Assembly: GCF_010091945.1 (NCBI RefSeq)
Contig: NZ_WVIE01000018.1
Location: 40,124-104,123 of the forward strand
From: Myxacorys almedinensis A
Lineage (GTDB): Bacteria; Cyanobacteriota; Cyanobacteriia; Leptolyngbyales; Leptolyngbyaceae
Reading direction: 5' to 3'
Length of the DNA: 64,000 nucleotides
The translations under genes were made by a program, and so were the position numbers. Shown piece by piece: positions 9,215-17,612 of the stretch (the first letter of the stretch is position 1; each line of letters opens with the position of its first letter). The notes under the pieces were generated by a model. The model saw only the letters and a program-made list of their open reading frames with translations. It was not told the DNA's origin and made no database searches.

Positions 9215-12145
9215 ATGAATATGTCCGAACGTCCTCATTCCCTCATCTACACAGACTGGACGGTGATCGAGCCGCATTTTGACCCCACACTTTTGCACGC
9301 TAGAGAAACGGTTTTCACCATTGGCAATGGCTATTTGGGCACGCGCGGCAGTTTTGAGGAAGGTCACCCGCAAGCGATGGCTGCCACGTTGATTCATGGG
9401 GTGTATGATCACGTTCCGGTAGTGTATACCGAGTTGGTCAACTGCCCCGATTGGTTACCCCTGGTGATCACGATCGAGGGCGATCGCTTCCGCCTTGATC
9501 AAGGAGAGGTGTTGAGCTACGAACGCAGCCTTGATTTACAGCACGGGCGGTTGAGCCGTTCGGTGCGCTGGCGTAGCCCTGCCGGAAAAACCATCGACCT
9601 ACACTTTGAGCGGTTTGCGAGTTTTGCCGACCAGCATGTGTTGGCGTTGCGCTGCCAGATCACCCCGGTCGATTTTGAGGGATCGATCGAGGTGCAGGCA
9701 AGCATCAATGGCTATCCTGAAAATCAAGGGTTTAATCATTGGGAGTCGATTGGTCAGGGTGCGACTCGGCATGGAGTTTGGCTGCGCGTCCGCACTCGTA
9801 CGTCTCGGATCGAACTGGCGATGGCATCGGGCATGAATTTATCTGGTGCGGAAGGCTCTCCCCAAACGGCAAATGTTCCAGGATACCCAACGCTACTGAC
9901 ATCGTTTTTTGCATCACCCGATCAAACGGTTACGATTGAGAATGTGATTACGGTCTACACGTCTCGTGATGTGGAAGCACCAACGCAAGCGGCTCAAACT
10001 AAGTTAGCAGATCTGCCCAGTTATGCAGACTTGCGATCGCAGCACGAAGATGCCTGGAAACAAGCCTGGGAAAACAGTGATATTTTGATCGAAGGCGATG
10101 TTAAGTCTCAGCTTGCCGTTCGCTACAATATCTTTCAACTGTTGATCAGCGCTGCAAAGCACGATGATCAGGTCAGCATTCCTGCAAAAACCCTATCCGG
10201 ATTTGGCTATCGCGGACATGTTTTTTGGGATACCGAAATTTTTATTTTGCCTTTTTTCACCTACACTCAGCCTGCTCTGGCACGAAATCTCCTGACTTAC
10301 CGCTATCACACCCTAGAGGGTGCGCGGCGCAAGGCGGCTCACTATGGGTTTAAGGGCGCAATGTATTCGTGGGAGAGCGCCGATACGGGCGATGAAGTCA
10401 CCCCGCGCTGGGCACTGCCAAACGATCCTTACGCCGAAGATATTCGGATTTGGTGCCGCGATCGCGAAATTCATATCAGTGCTGACATTGCCTACGCCGC
10501 CTGGAACTATTGGCAAGCAACGGGCGACGATGACTGGATGCGCGATTATGGAGCAGAGATTATTCTAGACACGGCTGTGTTTTGGATGAGCCGTGTCGAG
10601 TGGAGCAACCGCCACGAACGCTACGAGATTCGCGAGGTGATTGGCGCAGATGAGTACCATGAACACGACGTAAATAACAGCGTGTTTACCAATCGTTTAG
10701 CTCAATGGCATTTAGAAAAAGCGATCGCGGTTTACGATTGGTTAAAACAACACCACCCACAACGCTTAAGCGATCTGGAGAAGAAACTCAAAATCACCCC
10801 CGAACGGCGATCGCGATGGCAAGATATTGCCAAAAACCTCTGGATTCTCGACAGTCCATCAGGGTTGATCGAGCAGTTTGAAGGATTCTTCGATCTCAAA
10901 GACATTAACCTCAACGATTACGAGCCTCGCACCAAATCCATTCAAGCCCTGATCGGCATTGAAGAAGGCAACCGTCGCCAAGTGCTGAAACAGCCCGATG
11001 TGCTGATGCTGCTGTATCTGATGCGTCAATCTCAGGAGTTTCCCTACAGCCCAGCCGCTGTCGAGAAAAATTGGGACTACTATGCACCGCGCACCGACAT
11101 CACCTACGGGTCTTCGTTGGGTCCTGCCATTCACTCGATTCTTGCGTCAGACTTGGGGAAATCGGTCGAAGCTTACGATCGCTTTATGCAAGCCGCGCTT
11201 GTGGATTTAGAAGACACCCGTGGCAACGCATCAGAAGGCATCCACGGCGCATCGGCAGGGGGAATTTGGCAGGTTGTCGTTTTTGGCTTTGGCGGTATTC
11301 AACTTGGCGATCGCCATCCCGTCGCCAACCCCCATCTTCCCCCTGGGTGGAGTCGTCTCAAATTCCGCTTGCACTGGCGCGGCAAATGGCACGACTTTGA
11401 CCTCAAACCCAACCCAACCCAACACCTCCCAGCCCCTATGACTCCTCCTCCCCCCTCCTCGCCTCGCCTCCCCATTCGCGGCGTGATCTTTGATCTCGAT
11501 GGCGTTCTCACCGATACGGCAGAATACCACTACCGCTCTTGGCAACGCCTCGCCGACGAAGAAGAGCTTCCGTTTGATCGAGACGCTAACGAAGCGCTGC
11601 GCGGGGTGTCTCGCCGCGAGTCGCTGATGCTGATTGTGGGCGATCGCACCTATTCTGAAGCCCAGCTACACGAGATGATGGAGCGCAAAAACGGCTACTA
11701 TGTGGAACTGATTCAAACCGTTTCCCCCCATGATTTGCTGCCAGGGGCGCTGACGCTATTAGAAGAGTTGAGACAGGCGGGCATTAAAACCGCGATCGGG
11801 TCTGCCAGCAAAAATGCTCGCCCTGTGGTTGAGAAATTGGGGATCGCGGATCAGGTCGATGCGATCGCAGATGGCTACAGTGTCGAGCATCCAAAGCCTG
11901 CTCCTGATCTTTTCCTGTTTGCCGCCCAAGAACTTGGGCTTGACCCTGGCGAATGTGTGGTGTTTGAGGACGCCGCCGCCGGGGTAGAAGCGGCTCTAGC
12001 GGCGGGTATGTGGGCAGTGGGGCTAGGTCCGGAAGAACGAGTTGGGGCAGCGCATGTTGTCTTGCCCAGTTTGGCTGACATGCACTGGAGTGCTGTGCAA
12101 GAAAGGGTGCAGCAAGCTTCTCATCAAGAGTGTGCCAATTCATAA
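9215..12145 (+). CDS. bifunctional GH65 disaccharide phosphorylase / beta-phosphoglucomutase
   Basis: A 976-residue two-domain protein. Residues 1-735 are a glycoside hydrolase family 65 phosphorylase: GHVFWDTE (about 334-341) and the general acid E480 in GADEYHEH are present, as is the phosphate-binding HGASAGGIW near 678-686. A proline-rich linker (about 738-754) joins it to a HAD-family beta-phosphoglucomutase, residues 755-976, with the nucleophile pair D760 and D762 in FDLDGVLTD and the cap motif DRDANEALRG. GH65 inverting phosphorylases release beta-glucose 1-phosphate and the fused mutase would turn it into glucose 6-phosphate. Substrate (maltose, trehalose, kojibiose, nigerose) is not decidable by eye. 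ATG 9215 is preferred over TTG 9209 because GGAG lies ten bases upstream. Confidence 0.93.
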   Translation: MNMSERPHSLIYTDWTVIEPHFDPTLLHARETVFTIGNGYLGTRGSFEEGHPQAMAATLIHGVYDHVPVVYTELVNCPDWLPLVITIEGDRFRLDQGEVLSYERSLDLQHGRLSRSVRWRSPAGKTIDLHFERFASFADQHVLALRCQITPVDFEGSIEVQASINGYPENQGFNHWESIGQGATRHGVWLRVRTRTSRIELAMASGMNLSGAEGSPQTANVPGYPTLLTSFFASPDQTVTIENVITVYTSRDVEAPTQAAQTKLADLPSYADLRSQHEDAWKQAWENSDILIEGDVKSQLAVRYNIFQLLISAAKHDDQVSIPAKTLSGFGYRGHVFWDTEIFILPFFTYTQPALARNLLTYRYHTLEGARRKAAHYGFKGAMYSWESADTGDEVTPRWALPNDPYAEDIRIWCRDREIHISADIAYAAWNYWQATGDDDWMRDYGAEIILDTAVFWMSRVEWSNRHERYEIREVIGADEYHEHDVNNSVFTNRLAQWHLEKAIAVYDWLKQHHPQRLSDLEKKLKITPERRSRWQDIAKNLWILDSPSGLIEQFEGFFDLKDINLNDYEPRTKSIQALIGIEEGNRRQVLKQPDVLMLLYLMRQSQEFPYSPAAVEKNWDYYAPRTDITYGSSLGPAIHSILASDLGKSVEAYDRFMQAALVDLEDTRGNASEGIHGASAGGIWQVVVFGFGGIQLGDRHPVANPHLPPGWSRLKFRLHWRGKWHDFDLKPNPTQHLPAPMTPPPPSSPRLPIRGVIFDLDGVLTDTAEYHYRSWQRLADEEELPFDRDANEALRGVSRRESLMLIVGDRTYSEAQLHEMMERKNGYYVELIQTVSPHDLLPGALTLLEELRQAGIKTAIGSASKNARPVVEKLGIADQVDAIADGYSVEHPKPAPDLFLFAAQELGLDPGECVVFEDAAAGVEAALAAGMWAVGLGPEERVGAAHVVLPSLADMHWSAVQERVQQASHQECANS

Positions 12146-12220
12146 TTTGCCGTGAGTTCGACCGAGTTCCTTGGCTGCGATCGCAGATCATCTATATCGA
12201 ACTCAGGTCAGTTTACAAAA

Positions 12221-13927
12221 TCAAGAGGGGGGTTCTCTCAGAAGGCGAGCGATCCAGTGGCTGGCGATCGGCATTCTCCACCCTGTGCCAAAGGCGCGAT
12301 CGGTGACTTTCAACCCCGGCGGAGATTGTTTGCGCTTAAATTCAGCAATTCTGACTAACGTTGCTACTCGTTCAACCACGTCGGCATCGTGTCCGGCTTG
12401 CACAATCTGCGCGATCGCATGGTGGTGATGAATCAATCGATCCAAAATATCGTCTAACACGTCGTAAGATGGCAAAGAATCTTGATCTTTCTGTCCGGGT
12501 CGCAGTTCGGCACTGGGCGCTTTGGTGAGCACGTTGGGCGGAATGGGAGCTTGGTCTTGCTGATTGAGCCATTCACAGATAGCGTAGACCTTGGTTTTGG
12601 GAACGTCTGCGATCGCGGCGAGTCCGCCATTCATATCGCCGTATAAGGTGCAATAGCCGACTGCCACTTCTGACTTGTTGCCTGTCGAGACCAACAGATG
12701 ACCAAATTTGTTGGAGATTGCCATTAGCAAGGTGCCGCGAATGCGAGACTGAAGATTTTCTTCCGCTAAACCCACGGGGGTTTCGGCAAACAGGATGTCT
12801 AAGCTGCTGTCATAGCATTCCATCAAGGTTCCAATGGGAAGCGTTTGAGTTGGGATACCAAGGTTTTGCGCCAAGGCGATCGCATCGTCAATGGAATGAT
12901 CCGAACTGTAGGGCGACGGCATGAGAACGCCTAGAACCTGTTCTGCGCCCACTGCTGCCGCCGCGATCGCGGCGACCAACGATGAATCAATTCCACCGCT
13001 CAAGCCCAACACGATTTTAGAAAAACCGCACTTTCGCACATAATCACGAACACCCAGAACCAAAGCGGCGTAAAGTTCTGCGGCTTCAGTCTCAACACAG
13101 GGCGCGATCGTACCGGGTAAAAAATCGTGAGTGTGGATATCATATTCAACCACCAGCCAATCGGCTTCAAACCCACGGGCACGGGCGAGAAGATGCCCAG
13201 CGCGATCGCAGACAATGCTGCGTCCATCAAAAATTAAATCATCATTGCCACCCACTTGATTGGCGTAAATCATCGGTTGATGAAACCGTTTCGCCCCGTG
13301 TTGCAGCAACCGTTCTCTCAAGCGTTGTTTACCCACTGTAAATGGTGATGCAGAAAGATTCACTGTAAAATCAACGCCAGCATTAGCAAGATCGGCAAGG
13401 GGATTGAGATCGTAAGTTCGTTTTCCCCAAAATTCCTCATCGTTCCACAAATCTTCGCAAATGGTAACGCCAATGCGAACGGTAGAAGAATTCCAATCGA
13501 GCACGAAATGGTTTGGTTGCTCGCCCGACGCAAAATATCGGTGTTCATCAAACACATCGTAGGTTGGCAGCAAGCGCTTGTGAAAAACTTGGCGAATCTG
13601 CCCGTTCTCAAGTAGAGCCACGCTATTGAATAGCGGTTTTTCGCCCTTTTGGTGCGATCGCGCATTCACTTCAACCGTTCCAACCAAGACCGCTAACCCC
13701 GCAGGAATCGCCTGTGCCAATTTCAGCAGCGTTGTTGCCATCATTTGCACAAAGCTCGGATCGAGCAACAGATCGCGAGGCGGATAGCCACAGAGCGACA
13801 GTTCGGGGGTGAGCAGCAGGCGGATGCCCTCGTCAGCCGCCCGATCAGCCGCCGCCAGAATTTTTTGGGCGTTGCCATCGAGATCTCCGATCGTCGGATT
13901 GAGTTGTGCGATCGCAATGTTCATCAT
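12221..13927 (-). CDS. nadE: glutamine-dependent NAD+ synthetase
   Basis: A 568-residue enzyme catalysing the last NAD step, amidation of nicotinate adenine dinucleotide with ammonia from glutamine. Residues 1-270 are a nitrilase-type glutaminase with the triad E42, K117 and C157. The C-terminal ATP-pyrophosphatase domain has the P-loop LSGGIDSS starting near S310. Two adjacent ATGs exist; the first (13927) forms an ATGA overlap with the hepT stop codon, which suggests translational coupling to the toxin-antitoxin pair. It is the distal gene of the NAD operon whose other members are pncB, nadD and the NrtR-like regulator. Confidence 0.96.
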   Translation of the reverse strand: MMNIAIAQLNPTIGDLDGNAQKILAAADRAADEGIRLLLTPELSLCGYPPRDLLLDPSFVQMMATTLLKLAQAIPAGLAVLVGTVEVNARSHQKGEKPLFNSVALLENGQIRQVFHKRLLPTYDVFDEHRYFASGEQPNHFVLDWNSSTVRIGVTICEDLWNDEEFWGKRTYDLNPLADLANAGVDFTVNLSASPFTVGKQRLRERLLQHGAKRFHQPMIYANQVGGNDDLIFDGRSIVCDRAGHLLARARGFEADWLVVEYDIHTHDFLPGTIAPCVETEAAELYAALVLGVRDYVRKCGFSKIVLGLSGGIDSSLVAAIAAAAVGAEQVLGVLMPSPYSSDHSIDDAIALAQNLGIPTQTLPIGTLMECYDSSLDILFAETPVGLAEENLQSRIRGTLLMAISNKFGHLLVSTGNKSEVAVGYCTLYGDMNGGLAAIADVPKTKVYAICEWLNQQDQAPIPPNVLTKAPSAELRPGQKDQDSLPSYDVLDDILDRLIHHHHAIAQIVQAGHDADVVERVATLVRIAEFKRKQSPPGLKVTDRAFGTGWRMPIASHWIARLLREPPS

Positions 13928-14268
13928 GATCCTTGGTTTAATTCCTGAAAAATGGCGGTTACTCTAAGCTTCAAATCAGGTAGATCTGCCTCTACAATTG
14001 CCCAAACAACTTCTACATTAATTCGGAAATATTCATGAACTAAAACGTTTCGTAAACCAACGATTTCTACCCAAGGCAAATCAGGATATTGAGCCTTAAA
14101 CTCTACTGATAGTGCTCTAGCCGCTTCTCCAATAACTTGAAGATGGTACACAACCCAAGTTTGAATCAGTTCATCTTGTTCAAAGACTTGTTTCCCTTGC
14201 GCTGCATATTGCTCGATCCGACCGATCGCTTCCGAAATATCTAGCCGTCTTTCGCTGTCATTTCTCAT
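13924..14268 (-). CDS. hepT: HepT-type HEPN ribonuclease toxin (DUF86)
   Basis: A 114-residue all-helical HEPN protein. The family catalytic motif R-x4-H-x-Y is intact as R73, H78 and Y80 in GLRNVLVHEYF. In characterised HepT/MntA systems this protein is an RNase toxin whose motif tyrosine is AMPylated by the MNT partner. It overlaps mntA upstream and nadE downstream by four bases each (ATGA), so all three should be translated in a linked way. The placement inside an NAD operon is unusual. It could also be an AMPylated inactive form most of the time. Confidence 0.88.
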   Translation of the reverse strand: MRNDSERRLDISEAIGRIEQYAAQGKQVFEQDELIQTWVVYHLQVIGEAARALSVEFKAQYPDLPWVEIVGLRNVLVHEYFRINVEVVWAIVEADLPDLKLRVTAIFQELNQGS

Positions 14269-14555
14269 AGAGAGACTGCCTCTTTTAAAACCCGTTCTCG
14301 GATTCGATCTTTCAATCCTCCATCTGTTGCAACATCCACTTTACGTCCTAGCAAATCTTCTAAATCTAGAATTAGCCCGACCGGGAACCAAGAACTGCGA
14401 TTTTCACCCATCTCGACTAGAAAATCGATATCGCTATCGGCTCGTGCTTCGCCTCGTGCCACGGAACCAAATACTCGCACGTTGTAGGCTCCGTGTTGGG
14501 CTGCAATCGCTAATATTTCTTCTCGTTTATCGGCTAATAATTCGTCGATTCCCAT
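14265..14555 (-). CDS. mntA: MntA-type minimal nucleotidyltransferase antitoxin
   Basis: A 96-residue protein of the minimal nucleotidyltransferase (MNT) family. The GSx10DxD active-site motif is complete: G30-S31, then D42 and D44 in GSVARGEARADSDIDFLV. In described HepT/MntA pairs the enzyme transfers AMP from ATP to the toxin tyrosine, neutralising it. It begins 47 bp after the NrtR-like gene and overlaps hepT by an ATGA. The alternative, a free-standing DNA polymerase beta-like protein, is less likely because a cognate HEPN gene follows directly. Confidence 0.88.
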   Translation of the reverse strand: MGIDELLADKREEILAIAAQHGAYNVRVFGSVARGEARADSDIDFLVEMGENRSSWFPVGLILDLEDLLGRKVDVATDGGLKDRIRERVLKEAVSL

Positions 14556-14602
14556 GGTGGTTTCTCCGTGAGAGAGACACGCTGTATCGTGTTTCTACCT
14601 GT

Positions 14603-15346
14603 TTATATGAATACCAACGGTTTGTCTTTGAATGGGGCAAACGCTTCGGCGTCAAATCGGTACAAACTGGCAGGACGACCTGCACCCCGCGACACTTTCA
14701 CTTTCGTATCCGCTAAAAAACCCAATTTTAAAAGGCGCGATCGAAAGTTAGAATAATCTGAAAAATTTTCGCCCAAAACCGTGGTGTAAAGCTGATACAA
14801 ATCGCTCAGCGTAAAGACTTCAGGCAACACATCAAACGCGACCGGACTATACTCCAATTTGTTTTTTAATCGACCATGCCCGTATTCCAAAATTTTGTTG
14901 TGATCAAACGCTAATTGCGGCAACTGATCCAAGGGATACCAAGCAATTCCACTCACGCCATCAGCAATCAGTTCGGCATCGGCAAATCGTACCAGCGCAA
15001 AATAACTGACTGAGAGGTAGCGCACCCCATAGCTATCTTCTGCCTCTCGCGGATCGCGATCGGGGCCTCCAAACGTGTACAGTTGCTCTAGATAAAGATT
15101 GCGGACTCGAATCTTCTCCGCCAAAATTCGGTAAGATGCATCTTCCAACGATTCCCCCTGACGCACCAGCGTAGCAGGCAGGCTCCACTGACCCAAAAAC
15201 GGCTCTTCTTGGCGCATCACCAGCAGCACCAGCAGGCGATTTTGAGCCGTATCTACGGAAAAGATCGCGTTATCAACGCCGACTCTAAAATCTGCAAGGC
15301 TCTCTCCTGCTAATGGACTGGCTGTTTTTTTATAGGTACGTCGCAT
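14603..15346 (-). CDS. nrtR: Nudix-related transcriptional regulator of NAD metabolism (NrtR family)
   Basis: A 247-residue protein with an N-terminal Nudix fold (about residues 15-150) and a C-terminal winged-helix region (about 160-240, containing NFRSRLLKLGFL and GAGRPASLYRF). The Nudix box is degenerate: the segment GESLEDASYRILAEKI lacks the RE..EE glutamates needed for metal-dependent hydrolysis. That fits the NrtR family, which kept the fold for ADP-ribose sensing and binds DNA. I chose ATG 15346 because the longer frame back to 15577 reads through nadD in the wrong frame. It overlaps nadD by 37 bp. It probably controls this operon through the sites upstream of pncB. Confidence 0.82.
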   Translation of the reverse strand: MRRTYKKTASPLAGESLADFRVGVDNAIFSVDTAQNRLLVLLVMRQEEPFLGQWSLPATLVRQGESLEDASYRILAEKIRVRNLYLEQLYTFGGPDRDPREAEDSYGVRYLSVSYFALVRFADAELIADGVSGIAWYPLDQLPQLAFDHNKILEYGHGRLKNKLEYSPVAFDVLPEVFTLSDLYQLYTTVLGENFSDYSNFRSRLLKLGFLADTKVKVSRGAGRPASLYRFDAEAFAPFKDKPLVFI

Positions 15347-15906
15347 CCGTAAAGTTGCTCCCGATCGATATATGCTTGAATCGCGTGGGTGACTCCGGTT
15401 AGATCTTCCTGCGTGCGGTATGCTGTTGAGGATACTTCCGGAACGGCAATCTCTGCGATCGCAACGGTTGCCCCCATCTGCCGCAAGCGCTCTACATCGG
15501 CGGCGTCTAGAGAATAACCCGATCGCGGCACAATCAACACGTTGACATGCTGCAACAGTTCCTCGACATGAAACCATTTCGGCAATTGCCGTGCCACGTC
15601 AAACCCCACGATCAGCGTAAATTCTGCACCTTGCCAGCGCTGTTTCGCCCGTTCCACGGTCACCACCGTTCGAGCATGGCTCAATTCTGGATACACCCAA
15701 ACATTATGCTTGGGACAGTGCAAATCTTGAATCAGCAGCCGCAGCATTTGAGTGCGATGCTCAAGGGGGGTTTGATCAGCTTTGAATGGGTTATCGGCAG
15801 CCCACACTGCAATTTCGTCAAACTGCGGGGAGAGCGATCGCAAAATCTCTAAATGTCCGATCGTGGGAGGATCAGCACTGGTGCCAAAAAGCGCAATCGT
15901 CAGCAT
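15310..15906 (-). CDS. nadD: nicotinate-nucleotide adenylyltransferase
   Basis: A 198-residue enzyme transferring AMP from ATP to nicotinate mononucleotide. The nucleotidyltransferase start motif FGTSADPPTIGH (a variant of GxFxPxHxGH with serine and proline replacing usual residues) opens the protein, and the C-terminal SST..R motif (SSTAYRT) is present. The ATG at 15906 gives the classic family N-terminus MLTIALFGT; a longer frame to 15969 adds an unlikely leader. It lies 69 bp after pncB and overlaps the nrtR start by 37 bp. The sequence between nadD and nadE is interrupted by nrtR and the toxin-antitoxin pair. Confidence 0.9.
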   Translation of the reverse strand: MLTIALFGTSADPPTIGHLEILRSLSPQFDEIAVWAADNPFKADQTPLEHRTQMLRLLIQDLHCPKHNVWVYPELSHARTVVTVERAKQRWQGAEFTLIVGFDVARQLPKWFHVEELLQHVNVLIVPRSGYSLDAADVERLRQMGATVAIAEIAVPEVSSTAYRTQEDLTGVTHAIQAYIDREQLYGCDVPIKKQPVH

Positions 15907-15975
15907 AGTTTGGATAACACTGGAAGGATTGTCAATCACTACTCTGACAGTAGCGCATTCCATCGTCAAACCGTT

Positions 15976-17325
15976 CTAGCGCGACCGATGGCGCGTCTGC
16001 TCGGTAAGCTCAAAAAGTGCAGATGACAGTTCAACAGAAACGGGCTGAGCCGCCTCAAACTGACGAGCCGCGATCGGCAAACTCTGCACAGACCGAGCCG
16101 TGCGCTGGGCAATTTCGCTCAGGCTTTCTGGCTTCGCTAGTGGCTGTCCTTGCTTACAGACAAGCTGTAAAAGCGGCATCTCCAACCGCGAAGATTCGGA
16201 AATAAGACCCAACCGATCTTGGGCAATCACTCCACTTTCAAACCGCCGAAACACTTGCTTCCGCCCCGGATAGGTGACTTTTCCAGGGGACTCTTTCATC
16301 ACCGGAATGCCATCAATTTCGACCAATTTATAAACACCGTTCACTGGAGACCCCGATACTAGCTGCGTGCCCACCCCATACCCATCGATACAGGCCCCCG
16401 CCGCTCTCAACTCTAAAATCTTATATTCATCCAAGTCGCCGCTGGCAAAAATTGCAATCCCAGGCAACAGGTCTCGGACTTGCCGAGACAGAGAAACCAG
16501 ATCCCCCGAATCAATGCGGACACCGGCTAAGGTTCCGGTACCATCGCTCAGGTGGGAGGACAGTTCACGCGCCGCTGCGATCGTATCGTACGTATCGATC
16601 AGCAACGGTGCACCCGGAAAGTAGCGATGAAATGCGGTAAACGCTTGGGCTTCTGTCCCTTCAGTGGCGCTCAATGCCATCACTAGCGCATGCGCCATCG
16701 TTCCGGTTGGCTGGCGATCGAGCTTTAAGGCTGCCAGCACATTGGAGGTTGCATCTAGCCCTGCCGCTAGCGCCGATCGCGCTGCCCAAAGTGAGGCTTG
16801 GGGGCTAAAGGCGCGGCGCGTCCCAAACTCTAGCAAGGTGGCTTCATCTCCCGCCGCATCGCGCATTCGAGCCGCACGAGTGGCAACCAAGGTCTGATAG
16901 TTGATGGTATTGAGAAGGTAGGTCTCAACCAGTTGCGCTTGCCATAAGGGAGCCTCAATTCTCAAAATCGGCTCATTGGGAAAGACAGCGGTTCCTTCTG
17001 GCACGGCCCACACATCCCCCGTAAATCGCCCATTTTGCAGCAGTGCCCAAAAGTTTTGGGGGGCATGATCAAAGATTCCACTCGTTTTCAGCGATTCAAT
17101 TTGGGCAGGGCTAAACGTTAGCTTCTTTAAATAGTCCAATGCTTGAGCCAGTCCCATCGCGATCAGGTAGCCAAAGCCTGGGGGCAGCCGCCGCACCGTA
17201 AGCTCGAAACTTGCTTGACGCTGATCCAAGCCTTCTCCTACATAGCAAGCTGCCATTGTAAGCTGATACAAATCGGTCAGAAGGCTATAGTCTTCTGGGG
17301 TTATTGTCAGTTCGGTGTCTTCCAC
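15976..17325 (-). CDS. pncB: nicotinate phosphoribosyltransferase
   Basis: A 449-residue enzyme of the PncB family that makes nicotinate mononucleotide from nicotinate and PRPP with ATP help, the entry to NAD salvage. The opening YSLLTDLYQLTMAACY, the FELTVRRLPPGFGY segment and the later GVRIDSGDL and VGTQLVSG (substrate and phosphate loops) are characteristic. It is the first gene of the minus-strand NAD operon pncB-nadD-nrtR-mntA-hepT-nadE. Two near-identical promoter/operator modules lie 84-222 bp upstream of its ATG. Confidence 0.93.
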   Translation of the reverse strand: MEDTELTITPEDYSLLTDLYQLTMAACYVGEGLDQRQASFELTVRRLPPGFGYLIAMGLAQALDYLKKLTFSPAQIESLKTSGIFDHAPQNFWALLQNGRFTGDVWAVPEGTAVFPNEPILRIEAPLWQAQLVETYLLNTINYQTLVATRAARMRDAAGDEATLLEFGTRRAFSPQASLWAARSALAAGLDATSNVLAALKLDRQPTGTMAHALVMALSATEGTEAQAFTAFHRYFPGAPLLIDTYDTIAAARELSSHLSDGTGTLAGVRIDSGDLVSLSRQVRDLLPGIAIFASGDLDEYKILELRAAGACIDGYGVGTQLVSGSPVNGVYKLVEIDGIPVMKESPGKVTYPGRKQVFRRFESGVIAQDRLGLISESSRLEMPLLQLVCKQGQPLAKPESLSEIAQRTARSVQSLPIAARQFEAAQPVSVELSSALFELTEQTRHRSR

Positions 17326-17408
17326 CCGTCTCTCCTAGAATGATCAAGGGTTTTGTGAACAGAGTCTTCAAGGGGCTGGGAGGCTTAATAGTGCGATCGC
17401 ATCTCTAG

Positions 17409-17435
17409 ATTATAGTTATTTTAACCAAAAGTCAA
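17409..17435 (-). promoter_or_regulatory. promoter P1 of the pncB operon with overlapping operator
   Basis: On the minus strand TTGACT (17430-17435) and TATAAT (17409-17414) are separated by 15 bp. The spacer holds an inverted repeat GTTA-TTT-TAAC (17415-17425). A repressor bound there would block RNA polymerase. NrtR, encoded three genes downstream, is the natural candidate. The short spacer is a weakness of the promoter call. Confidence 0.5.
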
Positions 17436-17525
17436 GAGCCTAAAATCCTGCGATAGGTCGATTTTTGGCGCGAAAATTGCACAAAACCCCTAATAACGCC
17501 TAAAAATAACGGTTTATGCTAAATA

Positions 17526-17547
17526 ATTATAGTAATTTGAACAAAAA
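17526..17547 (-). promoter_or_regulatory. second copy of the pncB promoter/operator module
   Basis: This 22-bp stretch matches 17409-17430 at 19 of 22 positions, including the minus-strand TATAAT (17526-17531) and the GTWATTTKAAC core (17532-17542). Its -35 region is weak. It lies 117 bp further from pncB than P1. It may be a second promoter or an auxiliary operator. Confidence 0.45.
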
Positions 17548-17612
17548 TTTTGTTAGAATGCAGCCCTTATCGCCCATCAGCAACTTTAATAATCACTGGC
17601 GATCGATCACCA

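Noticed and set aside
15347..15577. N-terminal extension of the NrtR-like frame
   Set aside because: It lies inside nadD in another frame, is Arg/Cys-rich and has no homology; ATG 15346 gives the family start.
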